From the NCBI RefSeq assembly GCF_000169335.1, contig NZ_AAXW01000005.1, forward strand, positions 141,082 to 205,081: 64,000 nucleotides of DNA, written 5' to 3'. The notes under the pieces are model-generated. The model had not been told where the DNA came from. It made no database searches and saw only the letters and a list, made by a program, of their open reading frames with translations. The position numbers were made by a program, and so were the translations under genes. Source of the DNA: Crocosphaera chwakensis CCY0110 (GTDB lineage: Bacteria > Cyanobacteriota > Cyanobacteriia > Cyanobacteriales > Microcystaceae). Below are positions 27,480 through 36,197 of the stretch, one piece after another. Each line of letters begins with the position of its first letter. The first letter of the stretch is position 1.

Positions 27480-28532
27480 ATGTACACACTTCCCGCAGAA
27501 TGGTATCAACAAGACGCTGTACTTTTAGCTTGGCCTCATGAAAAGACAGAATGGGGTTCTATCTTAGATACAATCGAACCAGTCTATCTTAATCTTTGTC
27601 AAGCAATTACCCAACGAGAAAAACTCGTTTTAATCGTACGAGATTACGACTTAAAATCTAAAGTTATAGATCAATTTATTGCCCATAATATAGATATTAG
27701 ACAAATTCAATTTGTCATCGCTGTCAATAACGACATTTGGATTCGAGATTATGGGCCGATTACCCTCATAAATGATAAAGATGAATTAAAAATTCTTAAT
27801 TTTGCCTTTAATGGTTGGGGACAAAAATATGAGGACATAGGATATCAAAGTGTTCTTGATAATCACATTAATGATCAGATTCTTGCTCAATGTGCTAATA
27901 AAGCAATCCCAACCGAATCCCCCTTTTTTGTCCTAGAAGGGGGAGCGATCGAATCCGACGGCAATAGAACCCTTTTAACCACAAAAAGTTGTCTGCTGAA
28001 TCCGAATCGAAACCCCCAATTAACTCAAACACAAATTGAGGCATTTCTGAGGGATATATTAGGGGTCAAGACCATTTTTTGGCTGAAACATGGACATTTA
28101 CAAGGAGATGATACCGATAGCCACATCGATACCTTAGTTCGATTTGCGCCTAATCAGACCCTTGTCTATGTGAGTTGCGACGATCGCAGCGATACTCACT
28201 ATGACGATCTTAAGTGTTTAGAAACTGAATTAAAAGCCTTGAGAACCCCTGATGGGAACGCTTATCATTTAATTCCCCTTCCCTGGCCCCAACCTAAATA
28301 TAATGAGGACGGAGATAGATTACCTGCTAGTTATGCCAATTATCTCATCATTAACGGTGCAGTGTTGGTTCCTACTTATCGAGATCAAAAGGATAACCAA
28401 GCTCTAAAACAAGTTCAAACAGCCTATCCTCGCCACAAAGTCATAGGAATCGACTGTTTACCCCTAATCCGCGAATTTGGTTCACTCCATTGTATGACCA
28501 TGCAACTTCCCAAAGGATTTCTCAAATCATGA
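27480..28532 (+). CDS. aguA: Agmatine deiminase
   Basis: This 350-residue guanidino-group-modifying enzyme shows NDIWIRDYGP, FVLEGGAIESDG, HGHLQGDDTDSHIDT and the catalytic cysteine C338 in GSLHCMTM. It hydrolyses agmatine to N-carbamoylputrescine and ammonia in the cytosol. Its stop TGA overlaps the aguB start in an ATGA, so the two are translationally coupled. The divergent speA supplies the substrate. No signal peptide is present. Confidence 0.96.
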   Translation: MYTLPAEWYQQDAVLLAWPHEKTEWGSILDTIEPVYLNLCQAITQREKLVLIVRDYDLKSKVIDQFIAHNIDIRQIQFVIAVNNDIWIRDYGPITLINDKDELKILNFAFNGWGQKYEDIGYQSVLDNHINDQILAQCANKAIPTESPFFVLEGGAIESDGNRTLLTTKSCLLNPNRNPQLTQTQIEAFLRDILGVKTIFWLKHGHLQGDDTDSHIDTLVRFAPNQTLVYVSCDDRSDTHYDDLKCLETELKALRTPDGNAYHLIPLPWPQPKYNEDGDRLPASYANYLIINGAVLVPTYRDQKDNQALKQVQTAYPRHKVIGIDCLPLIREFGSLHCMTMQLPKGFLKS

Positions 28533-29419
28533 ATCAATCATTAACTGTCGCTTTAGTCCAACAAAGTAACTCCATCCATGTAGAACATAACCTACAAAAA
28601 AGCATCGAGGGTATTCAAGAAGCGGTTAGCAAAGGGGCCCAATTAGTGGTTTTACAAGAACTTCATAGAAGTTTGTACTTTTGCCAAACCGAAGAGGTTT
28701 CTCTATTTGATTTAGCGGAAACCATCCCTGGCCCTTCTACAGAAAGCTTTGGACAACTGGCCCAAGAATTGGGGGTGGTTATCGTTCTTTCGTTATTTGA
28801 AAAACGAGCAACAGGAATCTATCACAATACGGCCGTTGTCCTAGATAAGGATGGAAGCATAGCGGGAAAATACCGAAAAATGCACATTCCTGATGATCCA
28901 GGATTTTACGAAAAGTTCTATTTTACTCCAGGAGATTTAGGGTTTGAACCCATTGACACTTCCCTGGGACGGTTAGGAATCTTGATTTGTTGGGATCAAT
29001 GGTTCCCCGAAGCAGCTAGATTAATGGCTCTCAAAGGGGCCCAAATGCTAATTTATCCTACAGCTATTGGTTGGAGTGATCAAGACACCCCTGAAGAACA
29101 ACAAAGACAAACAGATGCGTGGATGATGGTTCAACGGTCTCATGCAGTGTGCAATGGACTGCCTGTTATTAGTTGTAATCGTGTGGGACATGAAGTTGAT
29201 CCCAGTGGTCATACAAAAGGAATTGCCTTCTGGGGTCATTCGTTTATTGCTGGTCCTCAAGGAGAAATTTTAGCCTGTGGAAGTAAAGATCAAGAGGAAG
29301 TATTGACCATTACACTTGATTTACAGGGTTCTGAAGATGTCCGTCGTATATGGCCATATTTTCGGGACAGACGTATTGAGCATTACCAAGATTTGCTTAA
29401 AATCTATCAAGATCAATAG
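28529..29419 (+). CDS. aguB: N-carbamoylputrescine amidase
   Basis: The 296-residue nitrilase-superfamily protein has the catalytic triad E44 (VLQELHR), K117 (YRKMHIPDD) and C154 (ILICWDQWFPEA); the CWDQWFPE motif is typical of AguB. It releases CO2 and ammonia from N-carbamoylputrescine to give putrescine. The ATG at 28529 overlaps the aguA stop by 4 nt and has AAGGA upstream, so it is preferred to an in-frame TTG at 28490. It completes arginine to putrescine with speA and aguA. Confidence 0.96.
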   Translation: MNQSLTVALVQQSNSIHVEHNLQKSIEGIQEAVSKGAQLVVLQELHRSLYFCQTEEVSLFDLAETIPGPSTESFGQLAQELGVVIVLSLFEKRATGIYHNTAVVLDKDGSIAGKYRKMHIPDDPGFYEKFYFTPGDLGFEPIDTSLGRLGILICWDQWFPEAARLMALKGAQMLIYPTAIGWSDQDTPEEQQRQTDAWMMVQRSHAVCNGLPVISCNRVGHEVDPSGHTKGIAFWGHSFIAGPQGEILACGSKDQEEVLTITLDLQGSEDVRRIWPYFRDRRIEHYQDLLKIYQDQ

Positions 29420-29686
29420 CCAGACTAAGGCATTATTCAACCGAGGGTAACAGTTTTGCCAAATATCAAATTACTCGCATTTGCTAATATGATTGACGAA
29501 AAGCTTTTAGCGATCGCTCTTCGCTTCAAAATCCCTTTATTTTGGGTGCGAGAGGTTTGTTTAACGAGCTTGATTTTCAACTCTTTCAGTTAATACTAAT
29601 GCTCTAACAATCAAGAGACGACTTGGTTGAATTTATGGTCAAAGCGTTACCCAAAAAACCCTATTTTTGAACAACGCCTTGTTGTC

Positions 29687-30298
29687 TTATAATTCAGGAC
29701 AAGGTTCACCAAAACGACTAACCTCTTCGGTTTTAAGAGATTCAGATTGAGCATCAACCCAATGGTGATAATCTTGCGATAATTGATTAAGAAGACGGTT
29801 TTTAATGCGACTGAGAACCCCTCTTAACAGACCATTACCCGTCATTTTTAATAAGGAGTCAGGGGTTAATCTCAATGCAGGGGGTAGATCAACTTCAACC
29901 GTTAAATTCGCTTGTCCTTCTAGATAAGTTTTTCCCTCCTTTTCTTGAGGAGAAAGTTTCCCTTTAAGGGTTAAAGAAAAGCGATCATTAATATAATCAA
30001 TTCCCCGAATCTCACAATCTTGGGATCTTAAAAAAACCGTTCCTTTACTATTAGACCAAACTCCCAAAATAACCGTCGGTTGAAAATGATACATCTCCAT
30101 AAAATTCAAAGGACGCATCTTAAGACGAAACTCATTATCCGATAACTGTTCCATTAACTTAGGATCGGCGATCGCCTTTACTAATCGTTGCGGTTGTCTA
30201 AGATAATGATGGATCGGAATAGGAGTCCGTTTAACCGGTAAACAGAGGGATTCGGACGCTTTAAACTGAATCGGGTGCGAAAACTTTTGATTAGACAT
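29687..30298 (-). CDS. DUF1997 protein (cyanobacteria/plastid family)
   Basis: This 203-residue soluble protein has the DUF1997 features: a PIHHYLRQPQRLVKAIADP start, FRLKMRPLNFMEMYHFQPTV in the middle and long beta strands with amphipathic helices at the end (LLRGVLSRIKNRLLNQLSQDY). The family is restricted to cyanobacteria and plastid-bearing eukaryotes; the fold is probably SRPBCC-like. Function is unknown. It stands alone, divergent from apcF. Confidence 0.8.
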   Translation of the reverse strand: MSNQKFSHPIQFKASESLCLPVKRTPIPIHHYLRQPQRLVKAIADPKLMEQLSDNEFRLKMRPLNFMEMYHFQPTVILGVWSNSKGTVFLRSQDCEIRGIDYINDRFSLTLKGKLSPQEKEGKTYLEGQANLTVEVDLPPALRLTPDSLLKMTGNGLLRGVLSRIKNRLLNQLSQDYHHWVDAQSESLKTEEVSRFGEPCPEL

Positions 30299-30500
30299 TG
30301 AAGATGTTATGAGTTCTATCGTAGTGTGATAAGAAATACACTACAGGAAAATCGGTAAAATCTATAATTTTGATTAAGAACCTATTCTAACACCCCTAGA
30401 CTTAAGGGATCTAGGGGTTTATGATGAGATAAATTCCTTCTCATTGGAAAAAGCCGGCTTCTTGGTAAGCCATAAAAATTGTTGTTGGGAGAAAACTTTA

Positions 30501-31010
30501 ATGCGAGATGCCGTTACCACGTTAATTAAAAACTATGATCTAACCGGCCGTTATCTAGATCGCGATGCCATGGCCAGTCTCAAATCTTATTTTGAGTCAG
30601 GAAGCGATCGCATCAGTGTGGCTGCCTTAATTAACGCTAATTCCCCTGCGATCGTTAAAGAAGCAGGGCTTCAACTATTTGAAGAAGTCCCAGAACTAAT
30701 TCGTCCAGGGGGCAACGCTTACACCACCCGTCGTTATTCGGCTTGTTTACGGGACATGGATTATTATCTGCGTTATGCCAGTTATGCTTTAGTCGCAGGA
30801 GATCCCGATGTTCTCGATGAACGGGTTTTACAGGGGTTACGGGAAACCTATAACTCGTTAGGGGTTCCCATTGCCCCCACTGTTAGAGGTATTCAAATAA
30901 TGAAAGAAAAGATCAAAGCTATGGCCGCTGATGCAGGGGTTCAAGACACTTCTTTTGTGGATCAACCCTTTGATCACATGAGTCGTGAGTTTAGTGAAAT
31001 CTCTGTTTAA
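30501..31010 (+). CDS. apcF: Allophycocyanin beta-18 (terminal emitter/core linker-associated) subunit
   Basis: The 169-residue globin-like phycobiliprotein begins MRDAVTTLIKNYDLTGRYLD, which fits ApcF. Cys82 (YSACLRDMDYYLR) binds phycocyanobilin, and Asn72 in PGGNAYTT is at the site often methylated in beta subunits. ATG 30501 gives the family length and has GGGAG upstream; an in-frame start at 30444 would add 19 unrelated residues. ApcF pairs with the ApcE core domain in phycobilisome cores and passes energy to photosystem II. It is monocistronic with a terminator. Confidence 0.94.
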   Translation: MRDAVTTLIKNYDLTGRYLDRDAMASLKSYFESGSDRISVAALINANSPAIVKEAGLQLFEEVPELIRPGGNAYTTRRYSACLRDMDYYLRYASYALVAGDPDVLDERVLQGLRETYNSLGVPIAPTVRGIQIMKEKIKAMAADAGVQDTSFVDQPFDHMSREFSEISV

Positions 31011-31029
31011 TGAATTTTTTGAATCATTA

Positions 31030-31066
31030 AAGCGATCGCTTTTTCAAAGAGGCGATTGCTTTTTTA
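31030..31066 (+). terminator. Rho-independent terminator after apcF
   Basis: AAGCGATCGC...GCGATTGCTTTTTT forms a 10-bp stem (one G-U pair) followed by six T. The left arm is a HIP1 octamer. Confidence 0.75.
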
Positions 31067-31177
31067 TAAAATACTAACTCCAAAGCCACATAAGTAGGCT
31101 TTTGTACCAAAAATTGTTAAAATATTACAAAGTCTGTAACAATCAGACTCTCAGAACTTTTCTATTGACTAAGATCC

Positions 31178-31504
31178 ATGAGTAAGAGACTATCCATCGG
31201 CATTCAAGGGATGGCCACTTCAACGTCAACTGCGCCTAAAGGATCAACAGTTATTGATCGCAAGCCTTACCCTAACTATAAGGTAATTGTTCTCAATGAC
31301 GACTTTAACACCTTTAATCATGTGGCTAATTGTTTAATGAAGTACATTCCTGGGATGAGTAGTGATCGCGCTTGGGAACTCACTGAACAAGTTCATTTTG
31401 AAGGGTTAGCCATTGTCTGGACTGGTCCCCAAGAACAAGCAGAATTGTATCATCAACAACTACGTCGTGAAGGGTTGACCATGGCCCCACTGGAGGAAGC
31501 ATAA
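31178..31504 (+). CDS. clpS: ClpS adaptor protein for Clp protease
   Basis: The 108-residue protein has the ClpS fold signature: YKVIVLNDDFNTFNHVANCL, then AWELTEQVHFEGLAIVWTGP and AELYHQQLRREGL. ClpS docks on the N-domain of ClpC/ClpA and delivers N-degron substrates to ClpP. The start is ambiguous: ATG 31178 (weak RBS) or ATG 31211, giving 97 residues beginning MATSTST. It is 3 nt upstream of the DUF2103 gene, so translational coupling is likely. Cyanobacteria have two ClpS types; this one has the usual NDD motif. Confidence 0.93.
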   Translation: MSKRLSIGIQGMATSTSTAPKGSTVIDRKPYPNYKVIVLNDDFNTFNHVANCLMKYIPGMSSDRAWELTEQVHFEGLAIVWTGPQEQAELYHQQLRREGLTMAPLEEA

Positions 31505-31507
31505 ATT

Positions 31508-31798
31508 ATGACCCAAGGGGACAAAGGTAGGCTAGTCTGGAATCATTCGACTCATCTTGATGGGTTAATTCCTATTTTAGAAAAGTTGATCAACTATACA
31601 GGGATTAATACTATTACTCCTGGGGTTATTAGTCGCGCGAAAGGCCATTGTCCCCATTTAAAACTACGGGTTTCTGTTCCCATTCGGGGAGGTTATAAAG
31701 CGATCGCCCGACAAGGAAAAACAGTACAAGAAGTCTTTATTGTAACCGATTTAAGTCAACAAGAATTAGAATCGGCTATTCAACAAGTATTAAGTTAA
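31508..31798 (+). CDS. DUF2103 predicted metal-binding protein
   Basis: This 96-residue protein matches DUF2103: GRLVWNHSTHLDGLIPILEK, TPGVISRAKGHCPHLKLRVS and RGGYKAIARQGKTVQEVFIV. Conserved His and Cys (NHSTH, GHCPH) suggest a metal site. The RAKGHCPHLKLR segment recalls small basic nucleic-acid-binding proteins. It starts 3 nt after clpS. Function unknown. Confidence 0.75.
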   Translation: MTQGDKGRLVWNHSTHLDGLIPILEKLINYTGINTITPGVISRAKGHCPHLKLRVSVPIRGGYKAIARQGKTVQEVFIVTDLSQQELESAIQQVLS

Positions 31799-31815
31799 AT
31801 TATTTTTAGGAACGC

Positions 31816-31969
31816 TGACATCTTGCACACCTTACCAATAAACTTAATAACCCTAAAGAATGCAATTAATTTTTAATAAGTTAGCATCAAAATACAACCC
31901 TGTTTCCTGGTTCCTGTTCTTTGTTCCCTTTTATTACTAGCAAATTATATCGAAGGTGCAAGATATGAG
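31816..31969. repeat. MITE-like dispersed element, copy 1
   Basis: The element starts with TGACATCTTGCACACC (31816) and ends with the near-inverted TATCGAAGGTGCAAGATATG (31948-31967). A related copy lies at 36306-36437. It holds no ORF. Its right arm supplies the ribosome-binding site and start of the pentapeptide gene. Confidence 0.5.
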
Positions 31970-33932
31970 AATGGGAAATAGACAATGGGGAACGGTTATC
32001 AAGTTAGCTTGTATTTTATTCATTTTAATATTTCTCTTAATTGCCCATCCTTCTCCTATTTTAGCTGATCTGGAAAGATCAGCTTTAACCCCTGAGTTAC
32101 TCCAACAAAGAATCAAATCACCTCAACTTCAAGAAGGAATTTTAACCCTTGATTTGACCTATTTAGAGATTGATTTAACTGCAGATAATAACGAATTTAA
32201 AGAAGAATTTTATCGTCAATTACAAAATTTTTTAACTCATTCTGATAAAGCTATTGGTTTAGATTTTAGCCATTCTTTAATTAAAGGAGATTTAATTAGT
32301 AGTCGTTTAGGTATGTCAACGGTACTTTCACCAGAGATATTACCAAAGAATTTGACTCAAACTGAACGAAAAATAATAGAGTCTGATCCCCAATTTTCTG
32401 CTCAATCTTTAGAACATATGAGTTCTGTAATTTTGTTTCGTGGATCATTACAATTTAACGAATCTACAATTACAGGAAACGTTGACTTTGCCAATAGTTT
32501 AATTTTACAAAAAATAGAAGCTAAACAAGCCAAGTTTACCAAAGAAATTAATTTTAATAATGCTGATTTTGGTAGAAAAGTTGATTTCAGTAAGTCAGTA
32601 TTTAAACAAAATGCAAACTTTAATGGTAGTCAATTTCAAGAACCAGTAAAATTCAATCAAGTTCAGTTTTTAGGAGAATCAAGTTTTAACTATAGTCAAT
32701 TTAAGCAATCTGCTGATTTTAGCGAAGTTGTTTTCAATAAAGTCGTCAATTTTAGTCATACTTCTTGGTTAGATAGCAGTAAATTTATCACCCTTAATTG
32801 TCGCGATCGCATTTTATTTTCTAATAGTATCTTTTCAGGTTCACTGAACTTATCAAATTCTACTTTTGAAAAAAGTATTGTATTTCGTAATTCTTATTTT
32901 AGAAATATGATTAACCTCAAAAATGTTAAATTATTAGGCATCATGGATTTTAGTAATGCTGAATTTTTAAAAGAAAAAGCCATTAATATTGCTGGTTTTG
33001 CTTTTGATTCAGATACCGCTAAGGTTTTAGGCAATACAGGAGAAATTGCTGAATTTATGTATCTTAATAGTATTGAAGGAAATGAAACAGTTTTAAGGAA
33101 TTTTATTCAAAATTTTCGAGATTCAGAACAGATACCTGATGCAAATCAATTAGAATATAAAAAACAAAAACTAACTAAACAACAATTATCAGAAAACATT
33201 ATTAGAACCCCATATCAAGATTATTGGCGACTCAGCTTTATTCAAAAAATAGGTCACTGGCTGTTATTAAATGTTTTATTATTATTGAGTCAATATGGAA
33301 CTAATTTTAGTTTATTATTGGGAGTTGGTTTAATTTCTATTGGTTATTTTGGGGTTCTATTTTGGTTTATAGACCGGTGGCGCAGACGTTTACCCACTCC
33401 AATCCTTCCTAATCTTTATGATATCATTTGTATGGTAAGTAGTGGCTCATCTTTATTGGTGATTGGAACCATAGAAATTTTTAATTCTGCTGAATATCCT
33501 TTTATTACTTTACTCTGTTTAAGTTTAATTTTGATTCCCCTTCCTTTATCTTTAGTGACGTTAATGTATGAACGAGGAAGATATCATGATTTAATGGAAA
33601 GTTCTTATTTTTTATTAGATGGAGGATTACGACAATTACAATTATTAATTGTTCGTTTACCCATTATTCCTGAATTTCATTTTTTCCGCGATCGCTTTAC
33701 ACCTTTGATGTGGGAAAGACGTTGGAATTGGTTAAATTATTATGATTTTAGTTTAAACAATTTTCTTAAATTAGGGTTTAATGATATTCGACTACGAGAT
33801 CAACATCTTCCTGGTTTAATCTCTACTTTAGTCTGGTATCAATGGACATTAGGAATACTTTATATTGCGTTATTATTTTGGACGCTTTCTCGAACGATTC
33901 CAGGGTTAAATCTATTGATTTATTTGAAATAA
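31965..33932 (+). CDS. Pentapeptide-repeat membrane protein
   Basis: From ATG 31965 (AAGG 8 nt upstream; a GTG at 31956 is also in frame) the protein is 655 residues. A signal-anchor or signal peptide (about 10-30) precedes an extracytoplasmic region with pentapeptide repeats of the xFxxS/A type (about 165-330; FNNADFGRKVDFS, FKQNANFNGSQF). Then come a hydrophobic hairpin at about 435-475 and further membrane segments to the end. Pentapeptide right-handed beta-helices combined with membrane domains are common in cyanobacteria, some with channel-like ends, but roles are unknown. Codon use is AT-rich. The start region overlaps a dispersed repeat. Confidence 0.8.
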   Translation: MRMGNRQWGTVIKLACILFILIFLLIAHPSPILADLERSALTPELLQQRIKSPQLQEGILTLDLTYLEIDLTADNNEFKEEFYRQLQNFLTHSDKAIGLDFSHSLIKGDLISSRLGMSTVLSPEILPKNLTQTERKIIESDPQFSAQSLEHMSSVILFRGSLQFNESTITGNVDFANSLILQKIEAKQAKFTKEINFNNADFGRKVDFSKSVFKQNANFNGSQFQEPVKFNQVQFLGESSFNYSQFKQSADFSEVVFNKVVNFSHTSWLDSSKFITLNCRDRILFSNSIFSGSLNLSNSTFEKSIVFRNSYFRNMINLKNVKLLGIMDFSNAEFLKEKAINIAGFAFDSDTAKVLGNTGEIAEFMYLNSIEGNETVLRNFIQNFRDSEQIPDANQLEYKKQKLTKQQLSENIIRTPYQDYWRLSFIQKIGHWLLLNVLLLLSQYGTNFSLLLGVGLISIGYFGVLFWFIDRWRRRLPTPILPNLYDIICMVSSGSSLLVIGTIEIFNSAEYPFITLLCLSLILIPLPLSLVTLMYERGRYHDLMESSYFLLDGGLRQLQLLIVRLPIIPEFHFFRDRFTPLMWERRWNWLNYYDFSLNNFLKLGFNDIRLRDQHLPGLISTLVWYQWTLGILYIALLFWTLSRTIPGLNLLIYLK

Positions 33933-33939
33933 ACTATAA

Positions 33940-34137
33940 TTCAAAGTAACTTCAAAGGGATATATTAAACAGTTTACCATTTATTGTTTAGAAAATGATA
34001 GTTATCAAGTCAAGTCTAACAGTCAATTATTACCTAATCTAAATCTAAATTTAATGGCACCATATGTGATAACAAACGATCCTTTAGAAGCGATTACCCA
34101 ATGGCGTAAGCAAGTTAAAGATAATATCAATTCTTAA
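33940..34137 (+). pseudogene. Uma2-family C-terminal remnant
   Basis: After a TAA at 33937 the frame is open to TAA 34135 and reads KQFTIYCLENDSYQVKSNSQ, LLPNLNLNLMAPYVIT and ITQWRKQVKDN. This is the usual C-terminal tail of Uma2/DUF820 proteins. The nuclease part and a start codon are missing. Confidence 0.65.
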
Positions 34138-34256
34138 AAGTTATCCGAGACTTAAATTGCCATTGCAAGGAGTAATATAAACAGTAAGCTTTGATGGTCA
34201 CTAAAAACAAAAAACACCCCGATGCGATCTCTAACAACAGCCAAGAGAAACATAAA

Positions 34257-34322
34257 GATTGCTTCGGGAATAATGACTATAAATTAGGCTATAGTAGTTC
34301 TTCAACCCCTCGCAATGACAAT
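34257..34322 (-). repeat. REP-like palindromic element (GTCATTGCGAGG...CGAAGCAATCT)
   Basis: Read on the minus strand it runs TTGTCATTGCGAGGGG ... CCCGAAGCAATCT. This pattern matches a palindromic repeat found in many bacterial genomes. A related sequence lies at 43868-43894. Confidence 0.55.
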
Positions 34323-34408
34323 CAAGAAATATTCAAAATTACTTATTATTATATTCTTCAAGAATAGCAATCAATTCGTCTAATCTTTCTATATTGTAAG
34401 TCTTGTAA

Positions 34409-34425
34409 GGTAGGTAATGCCTACC
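34409..34425. repeat. Short palindromic intergenic repeat, copy 2
   Basis: GGTAGG-taatg-CCTACC, followed by CTAGG, is the relative of the element at 7736-7752. Confidence 0.45.
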
Positions 34426-34473
34426 CTAGGATTTTAAAGTAAAAAATAATTATGAATTATCAATTATTAATTA

Positions 34474-34638
34474 TTAATTATCAAACTCATCTTCATCATT
34501 GGGATTATTCACTTCTTCTTTGAAACCCCGTAATGTTTTACCCAAAGATGATCCTATCTCTGGAATTTTTTTCGGACCAAAAATTAATAAAGCAACAACC
34601 AGAATAATAGCGACTTCGGGCCATCCTAGTCCAAACAT
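34474..34638 (-). CDS. tatA: TatA/E-type twin-arginine translocase subunit
   Basis: This 54-residue ORF reads MFGLGWPEVAIILVVALLIF, then GPKKIPEIGSSLGKTLRGFK and an acidic tail. The single N-terminal helix, the FGPKKIPE hinge and the amphipathic helix are the TatA hallmark. GGAG lies 6 nt before the ATG. TatA oligomers form the pore-like part of the Tat system that moves folded proteins across thylakoid and plasma membranes. It stands alone and is divergent from pcyA. Possible Tat substrates in this window are the carotenoid oxygenase and the PhoX-type protein. Confidence 0.9.
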   Translation of the reverse strand: MFGLGWPEVAIILVVALLIFGPKKIPEIGSSLGKTLRGFKEEVNNPNDEDEFDN

Positions 34639-34739
34639 AGTTATCTCCGAAAGTTAAGTTATGTCTGCATTATGACATGGGGGTACAGTCTTCAGTATAT
34701 CCTGAGAATACTGTCTTTTGTTGCATTTATTACTGACAC

Positions 34740-35480
34740 ATGACTACTGTAAAAACCTCACCCACCACTCTCTCCTTACACCCATTAATTCATCAGTTAG
34801 CTGAGGTTATTATCTCTCATTGGGAAGAGTATTTAGATTTAAGTCTCTATGAGTTACCGGATGGTTTAGGCTATGTAGAAGGAAAATTAGAAGGGGAAAG
34901 ACTGGTGATTGAAAATCGTTGTTATCAATCTCCTCAATTTCGGAAAATGCACTTAGAATTAGCTAAAGTAGGACAAGGCTTAGATATTCTCCACTGTGTC
35001 ATGTTTCCCAACCCTGACTATGCTTTACCCATGTTTGGTTGTGATATTGTCGCAGGGAAAGGAGGTGTGAGTGCAGCGATCGCAGATTTATCGCCAGCTA
35101 ACCCTGAGTTAACTTTATCTAATAGTTATAATCAAGCATTATCTCAACTACAAAGTCCTAACTTTTCTGATCAAAGAGAATTACCAGAATGGGGTGATAT
35201 TTTCTCAGAATATTGTCTATTTATTCGTCCTCAGACACAAGAAGAAGAAAAATTATTTCTTAAGCGAGTCGGCGACTTTTTAAAAGTCCATTGTCAGCAA
35301 GCAAACCAGTCTCACCCTGGTTCAACGCAACAGCGAGAATTTAACATACAAGGTCAAGAATATTATTGTCGTAAGCAACAACAGAACGATAAAACCCGTC
35401 GTGTTTTAGAGAAAGCCTTTGGGGAAGCCTGGGCCAGTAAATATATGACTCAGGTTCTATTTGATATCCCTAACTATTAA
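34740..35480 (+). CDS. pcyA: Phycocyanobilin:ferredoxin oxidoreductase
   Basis: The 246-residue protein is Pcy[21 protein letters not shown], then [20 protein letters not shown] and [18 protein letters not shown]. The catalytic residues correspond to E73, H85 and D102. PcyA reduces biliverdin IXalpha by four electrons from ferredoxin to phycocyanobilin, the chromophore of ApcF, ApcD and other phycobiliproteins. The C-terminal [18 protein letters not shown] is also typical. It is in a region with apcF and apcD but not in one operon with them. Confidence 0.97.
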   Translation: MTTVKTSPTTLSLHPLIHQLAEVIISHWEEYLDLSLYELPDGLGYVEGKLEGERLVIENRCYQSPQFRKMHLELAKVGQGLDILHCVMFPNPDYALPMFGCDIVAGKGGVSAAIADLSPANPELTLSNSYNQALSQLQSPNFSDQRELPEWGDIFSEYCLFIRPQTQEEEKLFLKRVGDFLKVHCQQANQSHPGSTQQREFNIQGQEYYCRKQQQNDKTRRVLEKAFGEAWASKYMTQVLFDIPNY

Positions 35481-35493
35481 CTTATGATAGTGA

Positions 35494-35575
35494 GTAGTTA
35501 CCAGTTACTGGCTACCAGTTATCAGTTGAATTTGTAATTAATTGTTGGCTGCTAGCTGTTAACTGCTAGCTGTTT
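35494..35575. repeat. STRR-like short repeat tract
   Basis: Repeated AGTTACCAGTTACTGGCTAC and CAGTTATCAGTT units, then GCTAGCTGTTAACTGCTAGC, fill the gap before the PAP-fibrillin gene. Such AACTGGTAACTG-type tracts are common in cyanobacterial intergenic DNA. Confidence 0.5.
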
Positions 35576-35606
35576 ATTGTGTATTGATGCGAGGAATTCG
35601 TTAATA

Positions 35607-36197
35607 ATGAATGAAAAGGCAAAATTGCTAGAAACCATTGCAGGGAAAAATAGAGGTTTATTAGCCTCAGAAATGGATCGGGTTAAGGTATTATCAGCCA
35701 TTGAACAATTAGAAGATCATAACCCCAATCCTAACCCAATCAAAACCCCCGAATTATTAGAAGGAAATTGGCGATTATTATATACAACCAGCAAGGGAAT
35801 TTTAGGATTAGATAAGTTTCCGGTGCTTCAATTGGGGCAAATTTATCAATGTATTCGAGTTGAAGAAGCTAAACTCTATAATATTGCAGAAATTGTCGGG
35901 GTTCCTTTGTTAGAAGGACTTGTTAGCGTTGCAGCTAGATTTGAACCAACATCGGATAAAAGAGTACAAGTTAAATTTGAACGGTATATTGCAGGACTTC
36001 AAAAGTTTTTAGGCTATCAATCTCCTAATAAGTTAATCAAAGAAATTGAAAAAGGAAAAAAGTTTTTTCCATTAGATTTTTCTCTGGAAAATCGAGAACA
36101 ACAGGGATGGTTAGAAATTACCTACTTAGATGATGATTTACGGATAGGAAGAGGCAACGAAGGCAGTGTTTTTGTATTATCCAGAGAAAAAAAGTAA
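35607..36197 (+). CDS. PAP/fibrillin-family (plastid lipid-associated) protein
   Basis: Starting at ATG 35607 (GAGG upstream), the protein is 196 residues. It has the fibrillin pattern: a helical start, LLEGNWRLLYTTSKGILGLD, then VAARFEPTSDKRVQVKFERY, and an end with WLEITYLDDDLRIGRGNEGS VFVL. The family is lipocalin-like, found in plastids and cyanobacteria, at thylakoids or lipid bodies, and linked to photoprotection. Partner and ligand are unknown. An earlier TTG at 35577 would add ten residues that lie in repeat sequence. Confidence 0.88.
   Translation: MNEKAKLLETIAGKNRGLLASEMDRVKVLSAIEQLEDHNPNPNPIKTPELLEGNWRLLYTTSKGILGLDKFPVLQLGQIYQCIRVEEAKLYNIAEIVGVPLLEGLVSVAARFEPTSDKRVQVKFERYIAGLQKFLGYQSPNKLIKEIEKGKKFFPLDFSLENREQQGWLEITYLDDDLRIGRGNEGSVFVLSREKK

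Larger units (their letters stand above)
34138..34473. other. Repeat-containing spacer between Uma2 remnant and tatA
   Basis: No gene is visible. The stretch contains a GTCATTGCGAG-type palindromic element (34257-34322) and a GGTAGG/CCTACC palindrome (34409-34425), followed by AT-rich sequence. Confidence 0.5.
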
